A stretch of DNA of 64,000 nucleotides from Cryptomeria japonica (Eukaryota; Streptophyta; Pinopsida; Cupressales; Cupressaceae), in contig NC_081411.1 of NCBI RefSeq assembly GCF_030272615.1, forward strand, positions 182,860,977-182,924,976, in the 5' to 3' direction. Numbering within the stretch: position 1 is the first letter of the stretch; the number at the start of each line of letters is the position of its first letter. A model generated the notes under the pieces. It saw nothing but the letters and a program-made list of their open reading frames with translations. It searched no databases and was not told the origin of the DNA. Shown here in pieces: positions 12,521-25,904 of this stretch. The translations under genes were made by a program, and so were the position numbers.

Positions 12521-13572
12521 GTCTCTTATTTAATAGAAAAAAAGACAATGTCCTTATTTGCATCTTCTTCAGACTCCTCATCTATGATTCCTCCATCCAC
12601 TATAATGAGGCAACCAATTTTACCTTTTCCTTTGTACTTCTTATACTTCTCACATTTCTTCTCATTGTCTCCATTTGGACAGTTAGCTACAATATGTCCA
12701 ATCCAGTTACATGCAAAACACTTCAATGGTAATTTACCTCTGTACTTATCGATAACTTTGGGTAACTGCTTGGCCAACAATGCTTCAAGCTCAATCAGAC
12801 TATCTTCATCATCAACTTCTCTGCTGGATTTGGACTCATGACTGTAACTAGCTTCTCTTCTTTGCTTTACCGGTGGGTTAGAAACTGAAGCTCTAAATTT
12901 AGATTCAGATTTTTGAACATTTCCATCATAACCATTTAATTCAAATACAGTTAAATTATCAATGATGGAGTCAAGAGTTACCTTTGATTTATCAATAGAC
13001 TTGCATTCCTGAATGGCTACAACTTAGATAGTGTAGACCGGTAGAAGGGTTATCAATACCTTGCTAACCACTGTGGTATCCTCCACTGTACCACCTCCAC
13101 TTTTGATCTCACTAACTATCTCCTTCATCCTCTAATCATATTGTTGAATACTCTCCCCTTCAGCCATCCGCATGTCATCAAATTTACATCTCAGACTCTC
13201 CTCTTTGGCAATCTTCACATGCTCATTACCATTATAGATATCTTCAAGTTTCTTCCACACTTCAAAAGAAGTCTCCAAACCATGGACATCAACATACTTT
13301 GAACCAAACAAGGAACTGATAATGGCCTCCAATGCTTGATTATTCTCCTATTGCTCCTTCTTTTGATCATCCAACAAAATCCGACTAGGGAAGTTATATT
13401 TAGTAAAAACATGTTCCCAATATTGACTTCCTAATCTTTTGATATAGATCTTCATCCTATCACTCCAGATTCTGTAGTTTTTCCTAATGAATTTTGAACC
13501 TTCTTTCTTCATCATGTTCTTCTAGATCTTTACCTCAAGCTATTAGGTTTAAACACAAGAGGACCTAAAATT
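12521..13572 (-). pseudogene. Copia 1 gag
   Basis: The recognisable parts are a UBN2-type gag stretch (13132-13332), with a FEVWKKLEDIY motif, and a zinc knuckle CFACNWIGHIVANC (C-x2-C-x4-H-x4-C) within 12526-12780. Between them the frame is broken. This part would encode the capsid-like protein of the element. Confidence 0.85.
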
Positions 13573-13585
13573 CTCTAATATCAAT
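13573..13585 (-). other. Decayed Met-tRNA primer binding site of Copia 1
   Basis: On the minus strand it reads ATTGATATTAGAG directly after the LTR. It differs from the initiator Met-tRNA site (TTGGTATCAGAG) by two transitions in the core. Confidence 0.75.
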
Positions 13586-14967
13586 TGATGATATGATGAA
13601 TCAATAAGGATTCAGTCAACTACTGAGAGGGGGGGGTGAATAAGTAGATTGAAAAAAACGTAAAAATTTACCAAACTTAAACCCAACTCATAAACAACTT
13701 CTTAGACTAACCGGTTTAGACTTTGTATCTAAAACTGCAACTACACTGCCAAGTTTACCAGTTGACTAGAATACCAATATAAAAGTGTAATAGATCTGAA
13801 ACTCATATACCATTTAACCAAAACACCAAACCACTTTACTAACATTAATAATAGCTCATTTCAGATCACTTCTGGTCATCTAAACATATCTAAGTGGCTT
13901 TTCCAGTTAAACATATTAACCATATCAAAACATATAACCACAAAATCATTCACCATTTGACACAAGGATTTTTGACATGGAAATCCAAATGGGAAAAACT
14001 ACAGTGGGGATGAATACTCACAAGTATTATGAACTCTTCTAAAGTTCGCCCTGTTAGGAGCCAAGCCTTGTTAGAAGCATTTAAAAAATTTCATGTTAGG
14101 AACAGATCTGGTTAAGGACCACCCAGTTAAGGGATTGACTACAATACCCTATTAGGAGCAACCTTGATAGAGGATTTAAAATCCAAACTAATGGATCACC
14201 TAATTAGAGGATTTAAAAAGAACCAAGCATGTTAAAGCTTACCCAATTAAGGGATTTAACTATTATAATTGTTAGAGAGTAGCGGGGTCTTTGTTGATCT
14301 ACTAATAGCATTGCTCTGCTTGATCGGATCTTTTTATGCTCCTATTTTTCTTCAAAACATTCTGCAGATACTCCTTCTAGTTTAGAAACAATCAGACTAC
14401 CAGACTTAACCAAAATTACCAACAACATTACAAAACAACTCATCAACCTTATAAGCAATACAATAGGTTGGTAACACATCAAAAAACCTAAGATCTCATA
14501 GATATTACAAACAAATCAGTTCAAACATGACGATTGGGTTACATAGCAATCAACTGCACATTGTTCTAGACAACCTCGACTGATCCTAGATCACCTCTCA
14601 TCAAATCCTATAACTCATTACGTGTTTTCCACTTCATGCAATGCACTTGCTCATTTCCAAGATAAAATAATTATCTGTACATGCCAAAACCATTTTGAAA
14701 CTCATCACATGTATCATACATACGTGGTATAATCATCTCTGATCACCATTTAAACATAGATCAACACAACCAATTCACCAAGATCCATTGGTTCGGGTTC
14801 GGCATATCAACAGGTTATGGTTATCGGTTGATCTCTCTACTTCAATAGTAATACCAGTTTCCTTCATTGCTCAACTATCAGTTGCATTATTGCATCACTA
14901 CCAGTTACAATTGAAATCAATGAAAACACTTATACTTCATTAATGTAATCTTCATGCAATGCCAACA
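13586..14967 (-). repeat. Right LTR (5' LTR) of Copia 1
   Basis: It is 1382 bp. On the minus strand it starts TGTTGGCATTG and it ends at the primer site. It is homologous along its length to 7821-9184. The motif array lies near 14045-14260. Confidence 0.9.
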
Positions 14968-14972
14968 GTCTC
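14968..14972 (+). repeat. Target site duplication, right (GTCTC)
   Basis: A perfect partner of 7816-7820. Confidence 0.85.
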
Positions 14973-15635
14973 CTTCCTACACCTAATATTCCTCCTTTCT
15001 ATGACACTGTTCCACCTCCTTCCTCTTATCGAGAAAAGAGGCCTGCTCCTCCTATTGTTCAACCAAAACAACCTCAACCTAAACCTTAGACTATCATGGA
15101 GAGAAAAATTCCTACTTTTTCAAGTGTTCCTCCTTGTTTTCAACCTTCCACTAAGACTCGATGGAATCATTGTGTGAGTCAACACTAGCGAAGACATCAT
15201 GGTCGAGCTCGTGAAGCTATACCTAGAAATATTCAATCTTCTCAGACTCCAATAGTTGACATGATTCCCTTTTCTCCTAAGAAAGATGTTCAACCTACAT
15301 CTCCAAATCATAATTTACATAAAACATGTGATGATTTTACTCCTATTCATCTTCTTGCTACTCTTTCTCTAAAATTTGATGAAGAAATGGGTAAAAATGT
15401 TATTCATAATGGTAATACAACCCCTAATGCTTTTGATAGTGAGTATGAGTATGTTGATGTGGATAAGAATTTATCGGATGAGTATTCACAAACCCTAATC
15501 TTATCTCATCAAATCAAACAAAGTGACTTACAACATGAGCATAGTCCTTGTTTGGATCTTGTGATAGATCTATCTATCATGCTTGATATCGCTCCTCTGG
15601 CATGTTTCTCTCCTTCCCTAAATAGTGATCAGTAA
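14973..15635 (+). pseudogene. C-terminal part of the Gypsy-like gag-protease protein
   Basis: The frame at 14973 is the one interrupted at 7820; the distance between them is a multiple of three once one TSD copy is left out. It is proline-rich at first, then has stops near 15088 and 15187, both TAG and explainable from CAG. It is open from there to 15635. The last part is acidic and polar, with no domain that I recognise. No reverse transcriptase follows. Confidence 0.65.
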
Positions 15636-16379
15636 GATCAGGAGGCGGATGTTGTGCAAGATTCGCAATATTAGCACTACATATCTTTCTCTCTCTCCTT
15701 TCTTTCTCTTTTGTGACCATTCTTCTATACGTATCCTTGTTCTTCTATTTTTCCCTTAATGTCTACTTGGGGACGATGCAAAGCATTGAGATATTTTCTT
15801 GGTCTCTTTCATGTTGATTCAAAAGACATCTTGTCTTCCCTTTCTTCTAAGGTAGTGTCCTTCTTTGGGGAATGAATATTATTATATGCATACTAACCCT
15901 GAGGAAAGTGACACTACCTCATGTTTTGTGTTCATTATCCTTGGGTTTATACCTTGATTAGGGGCTAAATCCTTGTGATAACATGATCCCTTCTTTCTCT
16001 CTCTTGGGTGTATCCTACCTTAAGGAAATCACTTCCGATAAGGCATGTGTGATTTCTTTAACATGGAGGCATACACTCCACTCTTACTTTCCTTCTTGTG
16101 ATGCATAGAATTACTTAGTGAACTTTGTTTTGCTTTGTAATCTTTTGTATCCTTGCTTTCATGACTCATAGTGAACGGAAATTTGCTACTTGTAGTCATG
16201 GTTCTCCCCTTCTTGATCTTCCATTTTACTTTTTCAATCAAAGTCATAAGATCCTAAGTCCACAGGGGGCTTGGTACATCTTGCCTCCTTGACGTGGTAA
16301 AAGTCTTTCAATCTTGTTTCCTTCAACTTTACCGGTTGTATTGGCATACGCTTATACTCCCACTAAAGTGGGGGCTAAA
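15636..16379 (+). other. Non-coding 3' part of the Gypsy-like element
   Basis: I see no coding sequence. It contains several thymine-rich and CT-rich runs, and ends with a purine tract (GTGGGGGCTAAA, about 16368-16379) directly before the 3' LTR. Confidence 0.6.
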
Positions 16380-17586
16380 TGCAGTGTCATAAAATTGCGA
16401 CCCTAGCAATTTTTTATTGTATTAGGTTCCTCATGTATGCGAGTTTGAATCCTCTAGCCTAATCAGAGACCAGAGATTGCTCAACCTTCAGAAACAACTT
16501 CTTCGTTGGCCTCTACATCACCCCGACCGCACTCTGCCCTGGAGAAAGGGGTAGGAGAGGGGCATGGCACCACTATCTCCCCTTGGACAGGGGTGTGGTA
16601 CCCCTGTCTCTTCCCTATTTTGGGGTAGGACCCTTCCTAGGGTTGCATTGTTGGTTGTGCACCGGGCGGGAAACTCCCTCGATGTCGGCCCATGACGAAA
16701 TTTTGATCCACTAACATATATTTATGGGGGCATTCGTCCTCTCATTTGTATAAGTTGGATAGTTTGAAGTTGGATATATTCAAGTTGTATAAGCAATCAA
16801 GCATTCAAGCATTCTTTTCCAGCATTGAGCATTCTCAAGTCTCCCTTCAAGGGTAGGTATTGCATTCAAGTCAAGGATTCAACCATTGAAGAGGAGATCG
16901 ATTTCAAGATTCAATTCCATACAAGCATTTCTATCAACATTGCTACTACAACCTCCCTTGAGGTTATTTACAATTCAGTCTTTCATTTACATCTACTTGC
17001 AAGTACTTTCTTTCATTACTTGGTTAATTCCAAAACTGGGGTTTGACCTAAAGGAAAACCCCTAATACCAACCCATTTTCCTCTCTTTTCTATGTGTATG
17101 TTGCAGGTGTGTAGCTGTACTTTTGGATTTGGGCTTCATTTGTAGAGGCCGGAAAACCCTTTTTATTTTGCTTATTTTTCAGAGGACCGTGTACATTCCT
17201 GCCACGGTCTAGGCAACTTTTCCTCAAATTCACAGGGTGACTTCGTCTCGAGATTTTACTTTTAGATCCAGGTGCACAAATTCATACCATATTTTGATCT
17301 CAAGTTATAATCGATTCTTTGTCACTTTTCCTCTACATAATTCAATCAATTTCCTTTCTATTTCAAACAAGGAAGAGGGGATCAACTTAGCATTCTCAAT
17401 TCATTTAGAATTCAATCTACCATCTTCATGTGGAGAGATTGAATCTAGTGAATTATTGACTCCTCTTCCTAATGTAACATGGTGAAAAGTGTTTGAAGGG
17501 TAATCAATAGCGAAACTCCTATCTCTCTTTGAGGGAAAGGGTAGTTTCCTTCTTGATCTATCATTTGCCATTTTTCCACCATTACA
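16380..17586 (+). repeat. 3' LTR of the Gypsy-like element
   Basis: It is 1207 bp, starts TGCAGTGTCATAAAATTG and ends CCATTACA. It is homologous to 2752-4004. Confidence 0.9.
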
Positions 17587-17591
17587 CTTAC
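17587..17591 (+). repeat. Target site duplication, right (CTTAC)
   Basis: The partner of CTTAT at 2747-2751, with one mismatch. Confidence 0.75.
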
Positions 17592-18180
17592 ATAACGACA
17601 TAATAATAAAAATATGGCAATATCAAAAATTTTGATATAAGATTGATAAATAAAGACTACCAAGTATAAAATGTACCTTCAATCTCATTGAGAAACATTA
17701 AAGGATCAATTTCTATTCAAAGATGAAGAGAGAAATTATCTAACTCAAACAATAACTTTTAAGGGAAGTAAACAAATTATGACTTGGAAATTTCTTATAT
17801 ATTTTCTATAATGCATGAGTAGCATCAGAATAGAATATTGATGTTACAAATGCTAATATATCTATCTTATTTGGCTTGATGTACCAATGTGTTTGATATG
17901 ATCAAGGTAGAGATTAATGATGATGTTGTTTTGTGATCCAATTCAAGGAATGAAACAAATTATAAACTTATTTTCAAAGTGGTTAAATTTGATATCACCA
18001 TGCTTGATTCAGTCATCAAATACATCAAATAATTTGGAAATGTTGTTGTATTAACAAGGTTCATTAATTTCAAACTTCAAACCAATATTTTTAATATTGA
18101 AAACCATATATATAAAAAAAAATTATATAATTTTTTACTACATTGTAGCCCTTATTATAAAGTAGAAATAACAAGTGGGG
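17592..18180. repeat. Copy B of the CRK 3' region, right part
   Basis: This matches roughly 425-1120 of the window, with a gap corresponding to about 900-1000. It is the 3' flank of the CRK gene, which starts at 18181. Confidence 0.8.
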
Positions 18181-18558
18181 TCATCTAGAACCTAAATTTG
18201 TTATTGTTACATCAATAATAGATGGGTGCACCAAAGGAGTCATAGATGGCTTATATAAGAATGGCATAACAATAGAATTTGTACTTTCAGTACTAGATGT
18301 TGATGCACGTGTATGTGTAGGAAAATCTTTATGTTCAACACTTAGAAAATCTGGCCTTGTAACATTTGGCAAGTTGGTTATAGAAAGGTTTGAAAGCATT
18401 TCATATGCATTAAGCATCGATGGACGAAGTAATGCATCTGCTTGTGTACATAAAATACCGATATGAATGTATCTTGAAACTTGTTCAATAGTAAAGCTCT
18501 CAATTATTGCTTTGTCAATTATATCAACAATATTTCCTTGTAGATAAAATCTCCATAC
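18181..18558 (-). pseudogene. CRK exon 7: kinase C-lobe end and tail
   Basis: The exon is open from its GTAG acceptor to a TGA at 18181-18183. It has the family pattern IHIGILCTQADALLRPSM, which closes the kinase C-lobe. A Ser/Thr-rich tail follows, ending in TITNLGSR. Copy A at 1121-1460 is a duplicate of this exon. Confidence 0.85.
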
Positions 18559-18638
18559 CTACATAGGGACCATGCATGTTCATATTAAATAAATTATAAC
18601 TTAAAAAAATAAAATGGATTAAAATAGATTTCTCTTAC

Positions 18639-19963
<1,325 letters not shown>

Positions 19964-20057
19964 CTCCAGATTAGTAATTATCATAACAGCAGGGAAAAGA
20001 ATTTAAAAATCAGAATTTCTTATCTATGTTCCCCGAATATCTTAGGGAATATGCTAC

Positions 20058-20192
20058 CTTTCTTTAAGATGACTAGCTTTCCTAATATTGCGCACTTCAA
20101 TTTTCGTCGGATTGCAAACAGAAATAACAGTACTATCACCACCAAGCCGCCGAGAATACCCAGAACCATCTTTATTTTCTTTGAGGAATTCT
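20058..20192 (-). pseudogene. CRK exon 2: transmembrane segment
   Basis: After a CAG acceptor the frame gives a short basic stretch, then a hydrophobic span (GILGGLVVIVLLFLFAI), then basic residues (RRKLK). This is a single-pass membrane anchor with a stop-transfer signal. The exon ends AAAG before GTAGCA. Confidence 0.8.
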
Positions 20193-21611
20193 CTGTACAC
20201 GAGATTACTTTGAATGTTTAGTCGTTTAACATAAACCCATTTAAAACATGGTTGTTTTGATTACTTAAACCTGACTAGTAGCAGTCATTACGTAGCAGAT
20301 ACATAACATTTACAGGTTCTAATGACAAATCCATTTCAATTAGGATTCCTTCTTTTTGTTCATGCGTTTAGTATTAAAAATAGAGATATTAGACGGAAAG
20401 AAATACAACAGTAAAATAAATATTGAGGAAAGAACTCACAACTTATTTTTCATTTATGGAAAATAGAAATATATTGATTCAATTAATTTCAACAAGATTT
20501 TATGATTATGTTAATATAAATGATAGAAAATTAGATATGATTGAAAACTAAATAAAATTGATTGACAGTTAATTGAAGATAATTGAAAGCTAACTCAAAC
20601 ATATCTACATATCTTATTTGATTCATATTCTAATTCTAGCTGTTGAAGCAAATATATTCTAGCATCCCCTCTTAATCCTACAACATTAAATTGACTTACA
20701 ACAAAAAAGATTAAGAAATAAATTATGCATAAACTTTTCTTTAAAAAACGTTTTTGGATAGTAAGAATTCTTCAAGTTGTTCCCAACTGTAAGTATAGTC
20801 ATGCAGGTATCATCCAAGTTTCCAACATCATTGAACACCATTTACACATTAAGTGTCTTATCACCCTCATAAAGGTATGGTGCTAAACTTTCAGATTTTC
20901 AGATTTCTTCTGAACTATTGAGCATCAATCCTCATATGTATGTCTCATAACCCCAATGAAATATGCATTCTCTGATCTGTTAGCACCTCAGACTGTTGAG
21001 CATCTAACTATTCTTTACTGCAACCTCCCTTGTCTTCAAAGTGTTGGCCTCTTCAAAAGAGAACAAAAGCCTCAAACTCAATGAAATCATCATCACTATC
21101 AATATCCAGTGGTTCCTCTGAAGGCCTAATGTCATCTCCTTGGGAGCTTCTTCTCTGCTTATTCCAGCACCATAGAGGGTCTTCTCCAGAGAACAATAAA
21201 CAAATTTTTAACAGGAAAATAGATCTGATACCATATTAAAAACAGAGATATTATATGAAGGAAAATACAACAGTAGAAGTAAATACAGAAAAAAGAAGAA
21301 CTCATCATAGTTTATTATTCATGCAGAGAAACCAAACATATAGATTTAACTAACTTCAACAAGATCCTATGATCATGCTAATAGAAATGACAGACAAATA
21401 GATATGATCGACAACTAATCAAGTCTGATTGACAGCTAACTAAAGAATGTTAAAACCTAACTCAAACAGATATACAGATCTTATTTGATTTCTATTCTAA
21501 CTCAAGCTATTAGAACATTATATTCCAACAGATAGATCCCCATTAAATATTGTAATCATATTCGTCAACATAATCAAAACTAGCCTAGAAGAAAATCGAT
21601 ATACATATTAC

Positions 21612-22371
21612 TTGATGGAAGAGGCAGCAAGGTTGAGCTATAACGTGCCATGCAACTTCCCAAGCCGTCGACAGCTCCAAGACGAGTTCCATTCTCAGTC
21701 GCATCAAGCACTTTCTTAATTGCAATTGATAAGCATGATCTGCAGTCGCTAACATTAGTCATATCTCTCCAGCACTGGAGGAAACCGAATGTTTGGTAAG
21801 TCATTGAGGCATTTGTTTGTCCAGAAGAAAATCGATCAGGGGAACCAAGGGCTTCATCTGACAGATTTTGGAAAAGCGCCGTAACTGCCGCGCTAAACAA
21901 ATTAGGGTCACCTAAGGCCCTTGCGATACTGGGATCAACCTCTCCGTCGGTACTTAGTTTTCCGCAGAAGGGGTACCTCTCATAGCGTAAGTAGCAATTG
22001 TCCAGCCAAACCTTAGCGCCTATGGCATCCTTACAAGAGTTGCGGACGGTGGTATTTGCTTCTCGTGAACAGTTGAAGCATTCTTGCATGTTTACGTCTC
22101 CCAGACATTGGAGAAGTCCAGATGCTCTGTCTTCACCTTCCCCGGAAGTAGAGATATTGAAACCATTTGACGATGAAGTATTATCTACAAGATTATTAAG
22201 AACTATGTTCAAATTACTACGGAATTTGGTGCTTGTATTAGTATTGCCGTTGCAGATTTTCAGCATTGCTTTGGAGATTGCTACTTTTTGGGCAATGAAC
22301 AACACAGAGATGCCAACTGACAACAAAACACGGAGCGTGTGTGCAAAATTTGCAGTGGAGGCCATCTGCAT
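21612..22371 (-). pseudogene. CRK exon 1: signal peptide and two DUF26 domains
   Basis: This exon is open along its whole length. It begins with a hydrophobic signal peptide (about residues 9-33). DUF26 domain 1 has the C-x8-C-x2-C motif at residues 89, 98 and 101, with more Cys at 113, 126 and 136. Domain 2 has C-x9-C-x2-C at 200, 210 and 213, and a Cys at 240. Several N-x-S/T sites are present. The chosen start is the first ATG of the frame (22371); a second ATG lies two codons further. The exon ends in TCAA before a GTAATA donor, in phase 1, which agrees with the next exon. Confidence 0.88.
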
Positions 22372-22707
22372 GCGGTATTTACCTTTAGGATCCTCTTACA
22401 AACCAGACTTAAAAAGTGTTTTTCTTCATATATTTTTTGAAAGTTTTCAATAGACGTTTCTAGATTACGCGGACCTTAGATTGTTCAGAATGCTTCGTTG
22501 ATCTTCCTTCTTTAATTGAAAGTAAAAAAAAGTGATATTTTGATTGTTCGATTAATTAATAAGTAGGTTTAATGGTGTATTCTATTTTTTTATAAATAAT
22601 TTAAGTGTGCATTTTTCCAATATCAATTTGAAAAGAAATAAAATAACTTTTGTATATAGGTACATTTAGTTTTTCAAAAAAATATATGAAGAATTTTATT
22701 TCTTCTA
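22372..22707. other. Upstream flank of the CRK gene
   Basis: No coding sequence is seen. On the minus strand an AAATATATGAAG stretch near 22424-22440 could serve as a TATA-like element about 60 bases before the start codon. That is weak evidence. Confidence 0.3.
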
Positions 22708-23625
22708 CAAGAAATTTTTAACTATTCAATGCGAGAGGTTGAGCTTTTAGGTTGAAACCTCTGCAACTCAAAGTCAAGGATTGAGAGGCATCCATTCCAT
22801 CAAATTTGTACAAGGCTTCATCCTTTATGATGTTGGGGCCTTTTATTTGTGAGATTCCATCCTTAATGTACTCATTCATAACCATTTAACTTTACTAATA
22901 GATAAGATTCTATTGATTATGAAAAATTAGATATTTATAAATAAAAAGTATTTAGCTTGAAATTTGATAAAAGCTATGTTTTTTAAAATTTTATCCCTTG
23001 ATTGGTTAATTTATCAATATTTTTGTTATATTAAGTAAATTTTTCACAATTAGTAAAAATATTGTTTGATATTTAGATTTATTTCTGTGTGTGGAATTGA
23101 TCTTTGCAAATATCTTATTTGAATCCAATATATAGATTTAACGATTTCTAGGAGATCTAGAGAGAATTTTAACTATTTAATATGGGAGCATGAGATTTTA
23201 GGTTGAAACCCCTTCCACTAAATGCTAAAGAGTGAGAGCAATCCATTCAATCAAATTTGTCCAAGACTTCATCATTAATGATATTGGGGTCTTTCACATG
23301 GGAGAGTTGATCCCTCATCAACTCACCCATAACCATTCAACTTCACTAGTGAATAAAAGGTCAAGTGATTAGGAAAAAATACATATATTAATAAAAGGTA
23401 ATTAGCTTGAAATTTGATAAATCTACCTTTCTTAAGATTTTATCATTTGATTAGTTAGTTTGTCAAGATTTTTGTTATATTAAATAAAATTTTCACATTT
23501 AGTAAAAAAATTGTTTGTTGTTTGGATTCAATTGTGTGTGCCTATGTGAAATTGATCTTTGCAAGTATGTATTTGAATCCAATATATAGATTTGACTTTT
23601 TCTAAGAGAACTAAACTACATTAAT
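22708..23625. repeat. Tandem duplication, about 455-bp unit
   Basis: 22708-23160 and 23161-23625 are similar over their whole length. Each has the same order of landmarks: AGGTTGAAACC, CATCCATTC or CAATCCATTC, TTAGCTTGAAATTTGATAAA, GTTATATTAA, and GAATCCAATATATAGATTT. The copies differ by many substitutions. I see no coding sequence. Confidence 0.85.
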
Positions 23626-24180
23626 GTTTTGGTCAAAAACTTCTTTACTTTATATATAACTTAGGTTTGAAGAGGGTGGTGGCAATAGACACCATTGAAA
23701 AGCTTTCTAGGAAAGTGTTTCTCCCTTTGGTAAAATTCCTAGATAGACTAATCTAATGGTTTTGGAAGGAGGATAATAAATAACACAAAACCATCCAGTA
23801 ATATCTTAATATTTTTTATAAGGGTAAAACAAGTTTTGAGGGGTCTAGAAACCCCTTACAAGAAAATTTTGTTAGGATCTTAAATGCACATATATGACAC
23901 TACTAAACTATAAGACATAGATTAACAATATCCAAAGAATGGTTATACATAAATAGTCTTACAGAATTTAAGTCATAATAAACCGACTCTTACAACAAGA
24001 CCTTGGGAATTACCAAGCTCCCAAACCTATAGGTCTAGTAACATAAATATATTACATTGCAAATAAGTCAGATTAATTGGTTTTGCAAAGGCTCCCAAAA
24101 CCTACAAATCTAGTAACATAAATGTATTACATTACAAAGAAGATAGATTAATGGGTTTTTTAAAGGTTCTCATAACCTTT
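23626..24180. other. Non-coding stretch with a short repeat
   Basis: No gene is seen. A segment of about 80 bases containing TAGTAACATAAATATATTACATT occurs twice, near 24030 and 24112. Confidence 0.5.
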
Positions 24181-25785
24181 TCCTGATGTAGAAGCATATC
24201 CCCATCAATGGCCATAAGCCAAACTCCGCCTTGATCTACACCTCAATGGGTGGAAAAAGACAACACAAACAAGTAAGGGCAATAACAACTCCCTTATAGA
24301 AAAAGTCCTAAGAAGACTCCTTGTAGCAACTTCCTAGAAAGAGCAGCATCAACCCCTAAAAGCAACACCCAATCTTCCTTGCCCAATAGTCTCCACCTCC
24401 ATAGAAGAGAACACCACCTCAATAGGGTAGGCAAAAAAGGAGTCCAACATAAAATGAAATAAACTATCCACCTCTCCCACAAGACTAGTCTCCACCTCAA
24501 TAGGAAACCTCTCTACCTCAATAGAAAATCCTAAAGAGAGATAAGGGTAAAAACAATCATGGGCTCTAACCTAAAAAGTAGTTACCTCAACAAAAAGATC
24601 CCTCTCAATATCCACAAAAGCATATCCTACCATCATATCCTCCACCTCAATAGGAGAATCAAGGATAGAATCTAAAAGATAGGCAAGGATGAACCCCTTA
24701 CAATAGTTCTATTTCTTAGAAGTAAGGGAGAACAAGGGTCCAAACAACTAGACATAAGAAGCTTGCAAGAAAGCTTCCAAGAAATCAACCAAAAACATAA
24801 GAGTCTAGAAGGAAAACTGCCATTCAACAAAATAACCAAGGAACACCCCTAACTAAAAAACAACCATTCACAAAAACTACCCCATAAAAATAGGGGCCCA
24901 AAGTAAAGAACAAGAGAGGACCACACACACTCTACCTACTGCTTCTCTACGACTATCAAGGAAAAACAAAGGGTACACAACCCCAAACTTTGGAAAGCAA
25001 ACAACGATTCCAACACAAAAACTAAGAATGAGAAAAGAAAGTCTCCATAGCAGAGTCCCCTTAGGACAATGCAAACTCTAAAGAGACCAGAACAAAGCCA
25101 TGGATAGGTGGAAATGACCCTCGAACAAGAAAACCAAAGCCAATTGTTGCATAGGGGCCACACTCCTCTTGGACCATAACACTCCTCTCAAACCAGAACA
25201 GTTCCTCCATAGGAAAAACTTAAATAATGACAACTGCTTGAAATCGAGAGAAGAACAAAACAAAATCTCCTTCACGAGTGAATGTAGGGCCACAAGACCC
25301 AAAACCAAAAGCCAACCACTCATCAGCAAAGACCAAGCACTAGGGAAAAAAGAAGAGAAGAACCACAACAATAATGACTTCAACATCCTCAACTCTTTCG
25401 CTAAACTCAGAACGTGCAGCAACATCCTTCCCCTTACCATCAACCAGACACCAACTGCCACTCCTTCCATCCAGAGAAAAAGGGATTTGAGCACCGAATA
25501 AAGGACAAGCAAAAAATCCACCCCTCATCACACGAGCAAAAGAAGGCACAAAGGATACCTCAACACCCAAAACAGGAGCATTTGAGACCGCAAACAACAC
25601 CACAAACCTCTCACGACAAGAGCCACCACACACAAGGTGCAAAGAAAAAAACAGAGGCGAAAAAAGGAAAATCAAAATGGGCCGAGATAGCCCAACCTGT
25701 AACGAATCCATCCATCTCTGAATCCGCACCACCATTGGCTTCACAATCACAATCAACATTAAGATATTACAGGGCTTTCTGATTG
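24181..25785. other. Block of unusual base composition, possibly part of an unknown repeat
   Basis: The plus strand is rich in A and C and poor in T and G, and the GC content is visibly higher than in the flanks. Phrases like CACCTCAATAGG recur between 24230 and 24660. Long open frames on both strands (for example 25340-25759 minus and 25414-25782 plus) follow from the skew, and none shows a domain. It could be the 5' part of a LINE read on the minus strand, but I see no RT or endonuclease. Confidence 0.35.
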
Positions 25786-25904
25786 GTTATTTGTTCTTTT
25801 TTTTAATTAAGGCCATCTATTACTTATTTCACAATTTTTGCCATTTACTAAGCCCACATATGTAGACTATTTGACACGGCACTATTTCTTATTTTAAAGA
25901 TTTT

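Larger units (their letters stand above)
7821..14967 (-). mobile_element. Copia 1: decayed Ty1/Copia retrotransposon nested in the Gypsy-like element
   Basis: The two LTRs (7821-9184 and 13586-14967) are flanked by a perfect GTCTC duplication. On the minus strand the LTR begins TGTTGG (right copy). The inner edge of the right LTR has a decayed Met-tRNA primer site, and the inner edge of the left LTR has the polypurine tract. In minus-strand order the inside codes for gag with a zinc knuckle, protease, integrase, reverse transcriptase and RNase H. This is the Copia order (integrase before RT). Stops and frameshifts break the coding region throughout, so the copy is dead. Confidence 0.93.
2752..17586 (+). 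mobile_element. Gypsy-like LTR retrotransposon with gag and protease only
   Basis: The element has two LTRs (2752-4004 and 16380-17586) that begin TG, end CA and are flanked by CTTAT/CTTAC. A purine-rich tract (GTGGGGGCTAAA) precedes the 3' LTR. The internal part holds a leader, a broken gag, a protease-like region and a proline-rich C-terminal part. I find no reverse transcriptase, RNase H or integrase outside the nested Copia element. The gag end has a GHxTExCFALK-type motif known from Tat-like Ty3/Gypsy elements, so I place it near that lineage; this is inference. A Copia element (7821-14967) is nested inside. I could not recognise a convincing primer binding site after the 5' LTR. Confidence 0.85.

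Noticed and set aside
25078-25782. Several long open frames on both strands
   Set aside because: They overlap each other and follow from the skewed base composition; none shows a known motif.
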